Assembly (NCBI RefSeq): GCF_029688845.1
Contig: NZ_JARUKW010000010.1
Span: forward strand, 62,001 to 126,000
Origin: Natronococcus sp. A-GB1
Lineage (GTDB): Archaea > Halobacteriota > Halobacteria > Halobacteriales > Natrialbaceae
Length of the DNA: 64,000 nt
Direction of reading: 5' to 3'
The notes under the pieces are model-generated. The model did not search any database, was not told the DNA's origin, and worked only from the letters and a program-made list of their open reading frames with translations. The position numbers and the translations under genes are program-made. Positions 32,383 through 39,597 of the stretch are shown piece after piece. How positions within the stretch are numbered: the first letter of the stretch is position 1; each line of letters begins with the position of its first letter.

Positions 32383-33429
32383 ATGGCGCTGCTGATCGGG
32401 ACGGACGACGGCCTCTACCGGGTCGCCGGGGTCCCCTTCGACCGGGACGAGGCGGAGCAAGTGCTCGACTGCGGGGTCGTCACGGCGGTCAGATCGTGGG
32501 ACCATGCCGACGGCGCCTTCGTCGCGTCGTCGACGGGGGCGTACCGCTCGAGGGACGGCGGCCGGACCTGGGAGGACCTCGAGGTCCCCCTCGGCGACCG
32601 CTTCTGGCACGCCGGCGAGAGCGAGGTGTGGTCGATCCTCGCGACGGCCGACGGGGCGCTCTATGCGGGGACGAACGATCCCTACATCTACCGCTCGGTC
32701 GACGACGGCGAAACGTGGTCGGAACTGAAGGGCTTTCGCGAACTTCCCTCCCGAGGTCACTGGGAGTCGCCGATCGATCCCCACTACGCACGACTGCGCG
32801 CACTCGAGGCCGTCCCTGGTCGCCCGGAACGACTTATCGCTGGCGTCGAAGCTGGTGGGATCCACCTGAGCAACGACGGCGGTCAGACCTGGCTCGACCG
32901 TCGAGAGACGATCATCGACGACGTCCACCAGGTGCTGCCGATCTCGGAAGACGTCTGGCTCGCGACGACCGGGTATCTGGACCACGACCTCGAGAACCTC
33001 GGTCTGGGTCACGCGGTCGGCGTCGGCGGACTGTACCGGACGACCGACGCGGGTGACTCGTGGACCCGGCTCGACGACGGGAACGACTACTCCTACATCA
33101 GGTGCGTCTTCGTCCACGACGGTCGGCTGTTCTTCTGTGGCGGCGAGGAGGCGCCCCCGGCCTGGGTCGACGACGAACACGAGGTCGCACTGTTCGAGTC
33201 GACGAACTTCGGACGGGACTTCGAGCGGGTGCCGTTCCCCGGCGAGCCCCACGAGGTCATCGAAACCTGGACGGTCCACGACGGCGACGTGCTCTGTGGC
33301 TCCGGACTCTTCGACGTCCCCGATCAGCGCGACGACGTCGAGGGTCGGATCATGCGACGCGACGAAAGCGGGGAGTACGAGACGGTCGGGCGACTCGGTG
33401 CGAACGTCAGCCGAATGGAGGCGATCTGA
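32383..33429 (+). CDS. Asp-box (BNR/sialidase-like) beta-propeller protein
   Basis: The 348-residue protein has repeated Asp-boxes: SRDGGRTW, SVDDGETW, SNDGGQTW and TTDAGDSW, each at a blade turn of a beta-propeller. No signal peptide or lipobox is present, so it appears cytosolic, unlike most sialidases and photosystem-II HCF136-type proteins. ATG 32383 sits about 25 bp after the TATA box (leaderless); an in-frame ATG at 32359 lies inside that box. It is followed 3 bp later by DoxX. No catalytic sialidase arginine triad was recognised, so enzymatic activity is uncertain. Confidence 0.83.
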   Translation: MALLIGTDDGLYRVAGVPFDRDEAEQVLDCGVVTAVRSWDHADGAFVASSTGAYRSRDGGRTWEDLEVPLGDRFWHAGESEVWSILATADGALYAGTNDPYIYRSVDDGETWSELKGFRELPSRGHWESPIDPHYARLRALEAVPGRPERLIAGVEAGGIHLSNDGGQTWLDRRETIIDDVHQVLPISEDVWLATTGYLDHDLENLGLGHAVGVGGLYRTTDAGDSWTRLDDGNDYSYIRCVFVHDGRLFFCGGEEAPPAWVDDEHEVALFESTNFGRDFERVPFPGEPHEVIETWTVHDGDVLCGSGLFDVPDQRDDVEGRIMRRDESGEYETVGRLGANVSRMEAI

Positions 33430-33432
33430 GCG

Positions 33433-33828
33433 ATGGCCGACTCGTCTCCACCCTCGAGACTGGGCCGGCTGCTGTATGGAGCGACGCTCATGTACATGGC
33501 CGTCGATGGGTTTCAGAGCAACGAGAAACGCGTCGGGATCGCCCGCGAGAAGGGCGTTCCCGTTCCCGACCTGCTCGTTCCGTTCGTCACCGGCATGCTG
33601 TTCGTCGCCAACCTCGGGATCGTTCTCTGGAAGTTCCCTCGAGCGTCCGCCGGCGCGGTGATCGTCTTCTTCCTCGGGACGACGCCGGGGATCCACGATT
33701 TCTGGACGATGGAGGGCGAGGAGCGCCAGGCGAACAAGATCAACTTCTGCAAGAACGTCGCCCTTCTCGGCGGCGCGATCCTCCTGCTCGAGGCCGCGAG
33801 CGACGACCCCGTCGCGACGAACGAGTAG
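33433..33828 (+). CDS. DoxX-family membrane protein
   Basis: The 131-residue protein has four hydrophobic segments (GRLLYGATLMYMAVDGF, LLVPFVTGMLFVANLGIVLW, AGAVIVFFLGTTPGIHDFW, CKNVALLGGAILLLEAA) in the DoxX pattern, including HDFW and the F-x-KN-x-ALLGG helix. DoxX proteins are thought to serve membrane redox or thiosulfate-quinone chemistry; exact function here is unknown. It starts 3 bp after the Asp-box gene, in the same transcript. Confidence 0.9.
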   Translation: MADSSPPSRLGRLLYGATLMYMAVDGFQSNEKRVGIAREKGVPVPDLLVPFVTGMLFVANLGIVLWKFPRASAGAVIVFFLGTTPGIHDFWTMEGEERQANKINFCKNVALLGGAILLLEAASDDPVATNE

Positions 33829-33890
33829 CGGACCGACCGGGCCGCCGCGTGCGGGAGAGCGATTTTAACCCGCCCTTCCGAACGTGGCCT

Positions 33891-34484
33891 ATGGACGAGA
33901 ACACGGTCCGCGTCGTCGCCATCGCCGGCAGCCTCCGCGAGGAGAGCTACACCCGCCCAGCCCTGCGCCACGCCTTAGACGCCGCCGAAGCCGCCGGCGC
34001 GAGCACCGAACTGGTCGACCTCCGGGAACTCGAGATTCCGCTGTTCGACGCCGACGACGACGAGGCCGGCGACGCGTCGGAACTCGCCCGGCGCGTTCGG
34101 GAGGCCGACGCCATCCTCCTGGGGACGCCGATGTATCATGGGTCGTACTCCTCGGTGCTGAAGACCGCGCTCGACTACTGCGGGTTCGACGAGTTCGAAA
34201 ACAAGACGGTTGGACTGCTCGCGGTCTCCGGCGGGAGCTTCCCCATCGGGGCGCTCGACCACCTGCGGGTCGTCTGCCGGGCGCTCGACGCCTGGGTGTT
34301 ACCTCACCAGGCAGCGGTGCCGAACGCTCACAGTCGGTTCGAGGGCCGAGAACTGGTCGACGAGGACGTTCGCCAGCGCGTCGAGACGCTCGGAACGCGA
34401 GCGGTCCAGTTCGCCAACATCGAGCCCGATCCCGACTCGTTCGAGAGCCGGGAGAACGTCGGTGCCGACGAACGTGCCGGCTGA
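33891..34484 (+). CDS. NADPH-dependent FMN reductase
   Basis: The 197-residue flavodoxin-like fold has VVAIAGSLREESYTRPALRH (FMN phosphate loop GSLRxxSYxR), then AILLGTPMYHGSYSSVLKTA and the flavin loop LLAVSGGSFPIGALDHLR. It reduces FMN or quinones using NAD(P)H. ATG 33891 is 62 bp after DoxX with a TATA-like GATTTTAAC between, so it may have its own promoter or belong to the same operon. It may supply reduced flavin or protect against quinones. Confidence 0.92.
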   Translation: MDENTVRVVAIAGSLREESYTRPALRHALDAAEAAGASTELVDLRELEIPLFDADDDEAGDASELARRVREADAILLGTPMYHGSYSSVLKTALDYCGFDEFENKTVGLLAVSGGSFPIGALDHLRVVCRALDAWVLPHQAAVPNAHSRFEGRELVDEDVRQRVETLGTRAVQFANIEPDPDSFESRENVGADERAG

Positions 34485-34571
34485 CTGCGAGGTGAGATGC
34501 CCCGTATCTGCCGATTAACCGTTATAGACGTCACACAAGGCATATACGCTCGAGCGGATTACCTGCGCTCG

Positions 34572-34685
34572 ATGACTGAAACCCACTACAAGTGCACCCG
34601 GTGCAGCGCTGCGCTCGACTACAGAACGACGAAACACGCCGGCTGTCCGGAGTGTGGATCCATTCCGGCCCACAGCGCGGACTGA
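34572..34685 (+). CDS. Zinc-ribbon microprotein (37 aa)
   Basis: ATG 34572 opens a 37-residue protein, MTETHYKCTRCSAALDYRTT then KHAGCPECGSIPAHSAD. Two CxxC knuckles form a single zinc ribbon, the second of CPxCG type. A TATA-like GGCATATACG lies about 30 bp upstream, fitting leaderless expression; the longer in-frame version from 34497 would include this box. Function unknown. Confidence 0.7.
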   Translation: MTETHYKCTRCSAALDYRTTKHAGCPECGSIPAHSAD

Positions 34686-34837
34686 ATCGAGCATACGGGC
34701 GGTCAACTACCGCCCCGTTCTCGAGAGCATTGACGCGAATCCTCTCGGGCCGGACTGGCTCGACGCTTCACAGCGAGTCGAAACTTCCCGTTCATCCGCC
34801 TGCGACTCCGTCGTGAACCGCGCGACACCGGAGGAAA

Positions 34838-35116
34838 CTACTGCTCGTCGAGTCGCTTCGAGAGCCGATCGAACTTCTCCTGAAGCCGCTCTCGTCGCTT
34901 TCGCTCGCGCTCGGGTCGGTACTCGAGGTCGACGAGCGCCCCGTCGGAGACGTCGGCGTCGAACAGCGCCCCTTCGTGTCGACACTCCTCCGGAAGCGTC
35001 TCGAGGTCGAGATCGAGCTGGTCGACGACGTCGCCGTCATCCTCTACGAGCACGACGGCCGTCGTCCCGTCGACGATGCGATCGACGACGCAGGTGAACG
35101 AGCCGTCAGCGGTCAT
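34838..35116 (-). CDS. DUF3006-domain protein, separated from its MBL partner by a TnpB element
   Basis: The 92-residue protein begins MTADGSFTCVVDRIVDGTTA, with VVLVEDDGDVVDQLDLDLET LPEECRHEGALF, and ends in a basic helix (ERERKRRERLQEKFDRLSKR). This is the DUF3006 barrel plus tail. DUF3006 genes are typically found right after a ComEC-like metallo-beta-lactamase gene. Here that partner gene is present on the same strand but 1.6 kb upstream, with an insertion element in between, so its promoter has probably changed. Confidence 0.85.
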   Translation of the reverse strand: MTADGSFTCVVDRIVDGTTAVVLVEDDGDVVDQLDLDLETLPEECRHEGALFDADVSDGALVDLEYRPERERKRRERLQEKFDRLSKRLDEQ

Positions 35117-35212
35117 TACCCGGATACACCGGCCGTAGCCGTATCAACCTGTGGTGTGGCGACGCTGGCCTGCTCGTCCGGTCGCTCTTCTATCTTTAAA
35201 CAGCGAGAGAAT

Positions 35213-35230
35213 CCCGCCGTTTACGGCGGG
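35213..35230. repeat. Left-end hairpin of the TnpB element
   Basis: CCCGCCG-TTTA-CGGCGGG forms a perfect 7-bp stem with a 4-nt loop. IS200/IS605 transposases recognise such subterminal hairpins. The loop and the inner stem bases (CCG-TTTA-CGG) resemble the right-end hairpin. Confidence 0.7.
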
Positions 35231-35263
35231 CGTGAATCGCGTCACTTGATTTTGCAGCCGCCG

Positions 35264-35389
35264 CTACTCGGCGGAACTGGATTCCATACGTTCGTCGATG
35301 CAGCCTCTCACGAGGCTGGATAGGTTGATGTGGTTTTCGTCGATCCATTCGACTTGATCCTCTCGAATCGTTATCTGCTTCCGTTGCAT
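35264..35389 (-). CDS. Ribbon-helix-helix (CopG-like) small protein in the TnpB element
   Basis: ATG 35389 gives a 41-residue product, MQRKQITIREDQVEWIDENH then INLSSLVRGCIDERMESSSA E. A short basic beta strand (QRKQITIR) is followed by two helices, the classic RHH layout (strand, helix A 11-20, helix B 23-36). It is divergent from tnpB with a 55-bp space that holds two TATA-like boxes for tnpB, so it may repress tnpB expression. RHH genes in this position occur with haloarchaeal TnpB elements. Confidence 0.72.
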   Translation of the reverse strand: MQRKQITIREDQVEWIDENHINLSSLVRGCIDERMESSSAE

Positions 35390-35444
35390 CACGTCACGCT
35401 ACAACTCCGTAATGTATAAATGTGGCGGATGTGTATAAGTGTGT

Positions 35445-36680
35445 ATGGCAGAGGAGGTGGCGAAAACGCTCGAGGCGACGCTTGCCCCACCGACACAGGG
35501 GAAAGCGGTGCGTCTCCGTCGCCTTCTCTCCACCTACCGCGAGGCGTTGCACGACGCGTTCGACTCCGGTGCCGATACGATGAACGGCGTCTCCGATGTG
35601 GTAACACCGTTCGACCTCCCGTATCAGGCGAAGGCTGCACTGTGCAGCTACGTCCCGAAGCTCCGGAAAACGTACAACGCCCGCGAACTTGACGACGAAC
35701 ATCCACTCCGGCTCACGAACCAGGCCGCGAAGTTCGACCGGGATGAATCCAGACACCACGAGATTTGCTGGAACGTTCCCATGCCAGGTCGTGGAACGAA
35801 CTTCTGGATTCCGCTTCGGATCAACCCTGAACAGGAATCTCTCTGGCACGATATCCTTAGCGAGGATGCAAAGGCCGGGCAGATCCGACTTCAGCAGAAC
35901 CGGAGCAGTTGGGTGTTGCACGCCACCGTCACGTACTCGGTCGAAGAAGCCGAGACAGACGGCGACGAGACGTACATCGGTTTCGATATTGGCGAGAGCG
36001 CGCTGATTACGGGCTGTGCCCTCAAGCGCGATGTACCACGGAAACCGATGCTCGAGAGTGGCAGTCGTGCCCGACACCTCCGCAAAGAGATGTTCACGAC
36101 GCTCAAACGTCTACAAGAGCGTGACGCCGCCGACTGGCGCGTGGACGAACGCTTCGACCACTACCAGAACGCACTCACGGATATCGTTGAGAAGGTGTCC
36201 TGGCGTGCTGTCGAGTACGCCGAGTCTTTCGAGGATCCGGTGATCGTACTCGAGGACTTGTCGTATATCCTCGAACGACTCGACTACGGCAAGTTCATGA
36301 ATCGGCGGCTTCACGCGTGGGCATTCGCCCGTCTTCAGGGTCGCATCGAAGACAAGGCGGCCGAAGCAGGGATTCGGGTTGAGTACGTCAACGCGGCGTA
36401 CACCTCGCAGACGTGCCACGCGTGCGACCGCCTCGGTCGGCGTAGTCAGCAAGCGGAGTTCGTGTGTCCACACGACGACTGCCACATAACAGAGTTCCAA
36501 GCAGATATCAACGCGGCGGCGAACATCGCAAGTCGCGTAGATCCGTGGGGAGAGAGTGTTCCTTGGGAACCGGAACGCAATGACTCGCCTCGGAACGGGA
36601 GCGCCAGTGACAGCGCCACAGTCCACCGCGAGACGAGCGAGAAATCCTCGCAGATGACGCTCGCGGCCTACTTGGACTGA
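35445..36680 (+). CDS. tnpB: TnpB RNA-guided nuclease (IS1341 type)
   Basis: The 411-residue protein has the RuvC-like catalytic set: Asp181 in YIGFDIGESALITG, Glu270 in VIVLEDLSY and Asp354 in FQADINAAANIA. The zinc finger CHACDRLGRRSQQAEFVCPH is completed by Cys346 (ligands 324, 327, 341, 346). All key residues are intact, so nuclease activity is plausible. TnpB proteins cut DNA matching a guide carried by an omega RNA made from the element's right end. ATG 35445 follows two TATA-like boxes (ATGTATAAATG and GTGTATAAGTG). No TnpA partner is present. Confidence 0.93.
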   Translation: MAEEVAKTLEATLAPPTQGKAVRLRRLLSTYREALHDAFDSGADTMNGVSDVVTPFDLPYQAKAALCSYVPKLRKTYNARELDDEHPLRLTNQAAKFDRDESRHHEICWNVPMPGRGTNFWIPLRINPEQESLWHDILSEDAKAGQIRLQQNRSSWVLHATVTYSVEEAETDGDETYIGFDIGESALITGCALKRDVPRKPMLESGSRARHLRKEMFTTLKRLQERDAADWRVDERFDHYQNALTDIVEKVSWRAVEYAESFEDPVIVLEDLSYILERLDYGKFMNRRLHAWAFARLQGRIEDKAAEAGIRVEYVNAAYTSQTCHACDRLGRRSQQAEFVCPHDDCHITEFQADINAAANIASRVDPWGESVPWEPERNDSPRNGSASDSATVHRETSEKSSQMTLAAYLD

Positions 36681-36745
36681 AACCTACGGCATAGCCGGAA
36701 TCCCACTGTCGTGGGAAGCCTCGTCGTTTACGGCGAGGAGGATGT
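36590..36745 (+). ncRNA. Predicted omega RNA (reRNA) scaffold region at the right end of the element
   Basis: The stretch over the tnpB 3' end contains two hairpins, TCCCAC-TGTC-GTGGGA (36701-36716) and CCTCGTCG-TTTA-CGGCGAGG (36719-36738), just before the inferred right end. In TnpB elements the omega RNA scaffold covers this part and the guide is the first bases outside the element. The prediction rests on position and structure only; boundaries are approximate. Confidence 0.45.
36719..36738. repeat. Right-end hairpin of the TnpB element
   Basis: CCTCGTCG-TTTA-CGGCGAGG pairs along 8 bp with one G-T wobble. It shares the TTTA loop and the adjoining inner bases with the left-end hairpin at 35213-35230. 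The MBL gene stop codon (TAA on the minus strand, 36728-36730) lies inside this loop. Confidence 0.65.
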
Positions 36746-38116
36746 CACGAGGTCGGCCGCGTCCGTCGAGAACTCCCGTTCGGTCTCGACACCCACGTCC
36801 GTTCCGTCGGTCGTCACCACGACGTCGCCGTGGACGCCCGTCCAGTAGGTCTCGATCCCCCGGTCGGCGTACTCCTCGAGCACCTCTTCGTGCGGGTGAC
36901 CGTACTGGCTGTCGTAGTCGCTCGAGATGACGGCCATCTCCGGATCGACCGCGTTCATGAACGGCCCGGTGGACGACGTCGACGAGCCGTGGTGGCCGGC
37001 CTGGTACGCGTCGGCCTCGAGCGCGCCGCCGTGTGCTTCGACCATCCGCTGCTCGGCGTCGGCCTCGGCGTCGCCCGTCGTCAGGTAGGCGAACTCGCCG
37101 AACTCGAACGCGATCGAGACGCTGTTGTAGTGGAGGTCGTCGTCGGATTCGCCTGCGGGCGGGTTCAGCACGGTCGCCTCGACCCCGTCAATTGGCAGTT
37201 CGTCACCCTCCTCGACCTCGAAGAGGTCGACGTGGTGTTCTTCGATCGCGTCGAGGTAGTTCTCGTAGGTCGCGGAGTCGTGGGCGACGCCCGAGTCGTA
37301 GGCGGCTCCGACGCCGTCACCGTCGGTTTCGAAGTGCTCGATCACGGCAGCGTGGCCGCCGATGTGGTCTGCGTGTGCGTGGGTCGCCACGAGGTGATCG
37401 ATCCGATCGACGTTCTGGGACTCGAGATAGGCGATGACTTCCGAGCCGTCCTGGCGCCAGTCGCCGGTGTCGATCAGCACCGTTTCGTCGTCGGGCGTCA
37501 CGAGAAGCGTCGCGTCCGCCTGACCGACGTCGATGTGGTGAATCTCAAGTTCGCCCTCGACGTCGGTCGTCCGTTCGGTCTCCGGGTCGCCGTCCGTGCT
37601 AGCTGCTCCCGTGTCGTCGCTCGAGCCGTCGTCGGTGCCTTCCGCTTCGGTACCGTCGTCATCGGCGTCCGCCTGCGCTGATCCCGGTTCGCTATCGGTT
37701 TCGTCTGCTGCACCGTCGTCGGACTCCACCTCGTCGTCCGGATCGTCCGTCTCGTCGGCCTCCGTCCCGCCGTCGTCCGCCTGGCCGTCGGTATCGGCGG
37801 CCTCGAGGTCCTCGGCATCGGCGTCGACCGGTGGATCGTCGTCGGCGTCGAGCGGCGTGACGAGCATCCCCGTCAGAACCGCGACCACGACGAGGACGGC
37901 GAGGACGCCCGACGAGAGGGACCGATCGGTCCGTCCGCCGATCTCGGCCCGCGTTCGCGGAACGATGAGCGCTGCAGCGCCGAGAAACAGGAGGGCGGCG
38001 AGTACTCCCTGTAGTATCGACAGCGGTGAGAGTTCTATCGCGGAGAGCGCGGTGAGCGCAAAGAGCGCGACGAGCACGCCCAGCCCCCACTGGGCGACCG
38101 ATCTAACGGTGACCAT
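36728..38116 (-). CDS. ComEC-like metallo-beta-lactamase protein with membrane helices and acidic linker
   Basis: ATG 38116 gives 462 residues. Three hydrophobic helices (about 8-30, 33-53, 68-88) are followed by an Asp/Glu/Thr-rich linker of about 95 residues and a metallo-beta-lactamase domain (about 189-450). Metal motifs are LVATHAHADHIGGHAAVIEH (245-264), the ligand Asp in LTTGDAEADAEQRM and AGHHGSSTSSTGPF. This is the soluble C-terminal part of ComEC, thought to degrade the non-transported DNA strand or act as an extracellular phosphodiesterase. The last codons (TSSSP) and the stop come from the inserted TnpB element. Confidence 0.87.
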   Translation of the reverse strand: MVTVRSVAQWGLGVLVALFALTALSAIELSPLSILQGVLAALLFLGAAALIVPRTRAEIGGRTDRSLSSGVLAVLVVVAVLTGMLVTPLDADDDPPVDADAEDLEAADTDGQADDGGTEADETDDPDDEVESDDGAADETDSEPGSAQADADDDGTEAEGTDDGSSDDTGAASTDGDPETERTTDVEGELEIHHIDVGQADATLLVTPDDETVLIDTGDWRQDGSEVIAYLESQNVDRIDHLVATHAHADHIGGHAAVIEHFETDGDGVGAAYDSGVAHDSATYENYLDAIEEHHVDLFEVEEGDELPIDGVEATVLNPPAGESDDDLHYNSVSIAFEFGEFAYLTTGDAEADAEQRMVEAHGGALEADAYQAGHHGSSTSSTGPFMNAVDPEMAVISSDYDSQYGHPHEEVLEEYADRGIETYWTGVHGDVVVTTDGTDVGVETEREFSTDAADLVTSSSP

Positions 38117-38258
38117 ACCACTCTCTGACGAGGGAGTATCGGATGGCTCTTTGGATTGCTCACACTTCGGGCGAGGGTAATACTGTCCGCCAATACGAAC
38201 GTCGGATTCGTCGAAACTCGAGGGCATCCTTTTGTGTCGGCGACCCGACCCCGGCAGT

Positions 38259-38612
38259 ATGGTCGGAGGACTGGAACCGACGGAGGAGACCGACGGCTCC
38301 GTGATCGTTCGCCTGCTGGACGACGGCGACGAAACGAGGACGATCCGGTGTGACTCGTACGCCGACGCGATCGAGGTAGTGACGGACCGCCAGCGGTCGG
38401 TGACGGCCGCGAAGATCCTCGACCGCGACGAGAACGTCGTCTTCACCTCCGCGGAGATGGAGATCGAAGTTTGGGAAGCTGCGTGGGAGGACGCGAAACG
38501 CGAGCTCTCCGTCGACGTCGACGAATCGGACTGTCCGTACGAGAACGGCGCTTGCTTTCCCGGCGACCGCTGCGTTCGGTGCCAGTTGTCGGACACTCGA
38601 GGGGGAGAGTGA
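38259..38612 (+). CDS. Conserved haloarchaeal protein with C-terminal cysteine cluster (117 aa)
   Basis: ATG 38259 begins a 117-residue protein. A beta-rich part (GSVIVRLLDDGDETRTIRCD, YADAIEVVTDRQRSVTAAKI) is followed by a helix and a C-terminal cysteine group, DCPYENGACFPGDRCVRCQL (C-x6-C-x5-C-x2-C), likely a metal or zinc site. It is divergent from the ComEC-like gene. Family not recognised. Confidence 0.7.
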   Translation: MVGGLEPTEETDGSVIVRLLDDGDETRTIRCDSYADAIEVVTDRQRSVTAAKILDRDENVVFTSAEMEIEVWEAAWEDAKRELSVDVDESDCPYENGACFPGDRCVRCQLSDTRGGE

Positions 38613-39597
38613 CGACGGTCCGTCGGAGTTCCGACGAGCGGGCTCGGTCGCCTCGGAGGGACTGGCGGGCTCGAACCGATTAGAGCGACACGAAATACGT
38701 TGGAATATTTATTATAATACTCTACTATCTAGTTAGATTCCCAAATAGTTGATATACTAACTATAGTACACTGGATAAGAGGCGGAATACGATCACGACG
38801 GCTCGTCCGGGAACGCGAAGCAGAACTGATCGTTGCTTCGTGTACAACAGCCCCGAATTAGATCCGATACCGGGCCCTCGTCCCCATTTCAGCACCGGTA
38901 CCCGATCCTAAACACCTCGAGCAAAGACCCAACGAAGGAGCAACCGGTCACGATCGGTTGTGACTGACTCGAGTGTTGCACACCACAGTATGGCTATAAA
39001 AACACAATTCTACTGCCGGATGGAGGTGACAGAAGAGCAAGACTACCCTTTCTGGGACCAGCAGAACCCCAATCTCGACGGAAACGACTCTCGACCGAGA
39101 CGAACAGTTTCCGCGAGCGCAGATTCGATTATGAGGCCGCGTCCGATCGCCTGCCGAGAGGCTGCTACGCTGCTCGAGCCACCCGTCACGGGCCCAGTCT
39201 CGACCGACTGAACGATGAAGCCGGGCGAACGAGTAATCTACGGGCGGAGCAGGCCGAGCGCCTCGGAGTGGTACGGAAGGCGAGGTCTTCGATGGCTGAG
39301 CGGACCGGAGTCGCTCGAGATGGCTTGCCGTCTCGTAATGACGAATCGCCTCGCCGACATCGTTCGATCCGTTCCGCAAGGCCCGTGAAACCGTTACTCT
39401 CGCTCGACGCCGAGAGAGCGTCCCTCTCTCGAACCACTCGATCTCGAGGCGGATTCGCCGGGGACGAGGTGAGAAAGCCGATGCTCCCCCCGGAAGCCGA
39501 CGCCACCGAATCGGGATGCTGGCGGGTATTCGTCCCGCTTTCGGGCGTTTGCAACGACATCTATAAGTCAGTGTGGTTTGTTACCTCACGCAGTGAG
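38613..39597. other. 985-bp region without a convincing gene, AT-rich at its left
   Basis: Open frames on both strands are Arg/Ser-rich and lack domain signatures. A very AT-rich island at 38698-38775 holds a 7-bp inverted repeat, TAGTTAG (38730-38736) and CTAACTA (38757-38763), around further TATA-like sequences. A second TATA-like CTATAAAAA (38994-39002) stands about 20 bp before an ATG at 39020 that opens a 63-codon frame (MEVTEEQDYPFWDQQNPN...); I cannot support it as a gene by similarity. The thiolase promoter (CTATAAGTC, about 39561) is at the right end. Confidence 0.5.

Larger units (their letters stand above)
35200..36745 (+). mobile_element. IS200/IS605-superfamily (IS1341-type) element carrying tnpB and a small RHH gene
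   Basis: The segment contains an intact tnpB (35445-36680) and a divergent 41-residue RHH gene (35264-35389). Related hairpins lie near both ends: a CCCGCCG/CGGCGGG stem at 35213-35230 and CCTCGTCG/CGGCGAGG at 36719-36738, both with a TTTA loop. No tnpA is present, so it needs a transposase in trans. Exact ends are not resolvable; the left end lies near TCTTTAAAC (about 35191-35200) and the right near GATGTCAC (about 36741-36748). It sits between a ComEC-like MBL gene and DUF3006. Confidence 0.75.

Noticed and set aside
26015-34484. Genomic island or provirus covering the TetR regulon
   Set aside because: No integrase, tRNA-adjacent direct repeats or structural genes are present, and base composition looks like the flanks.
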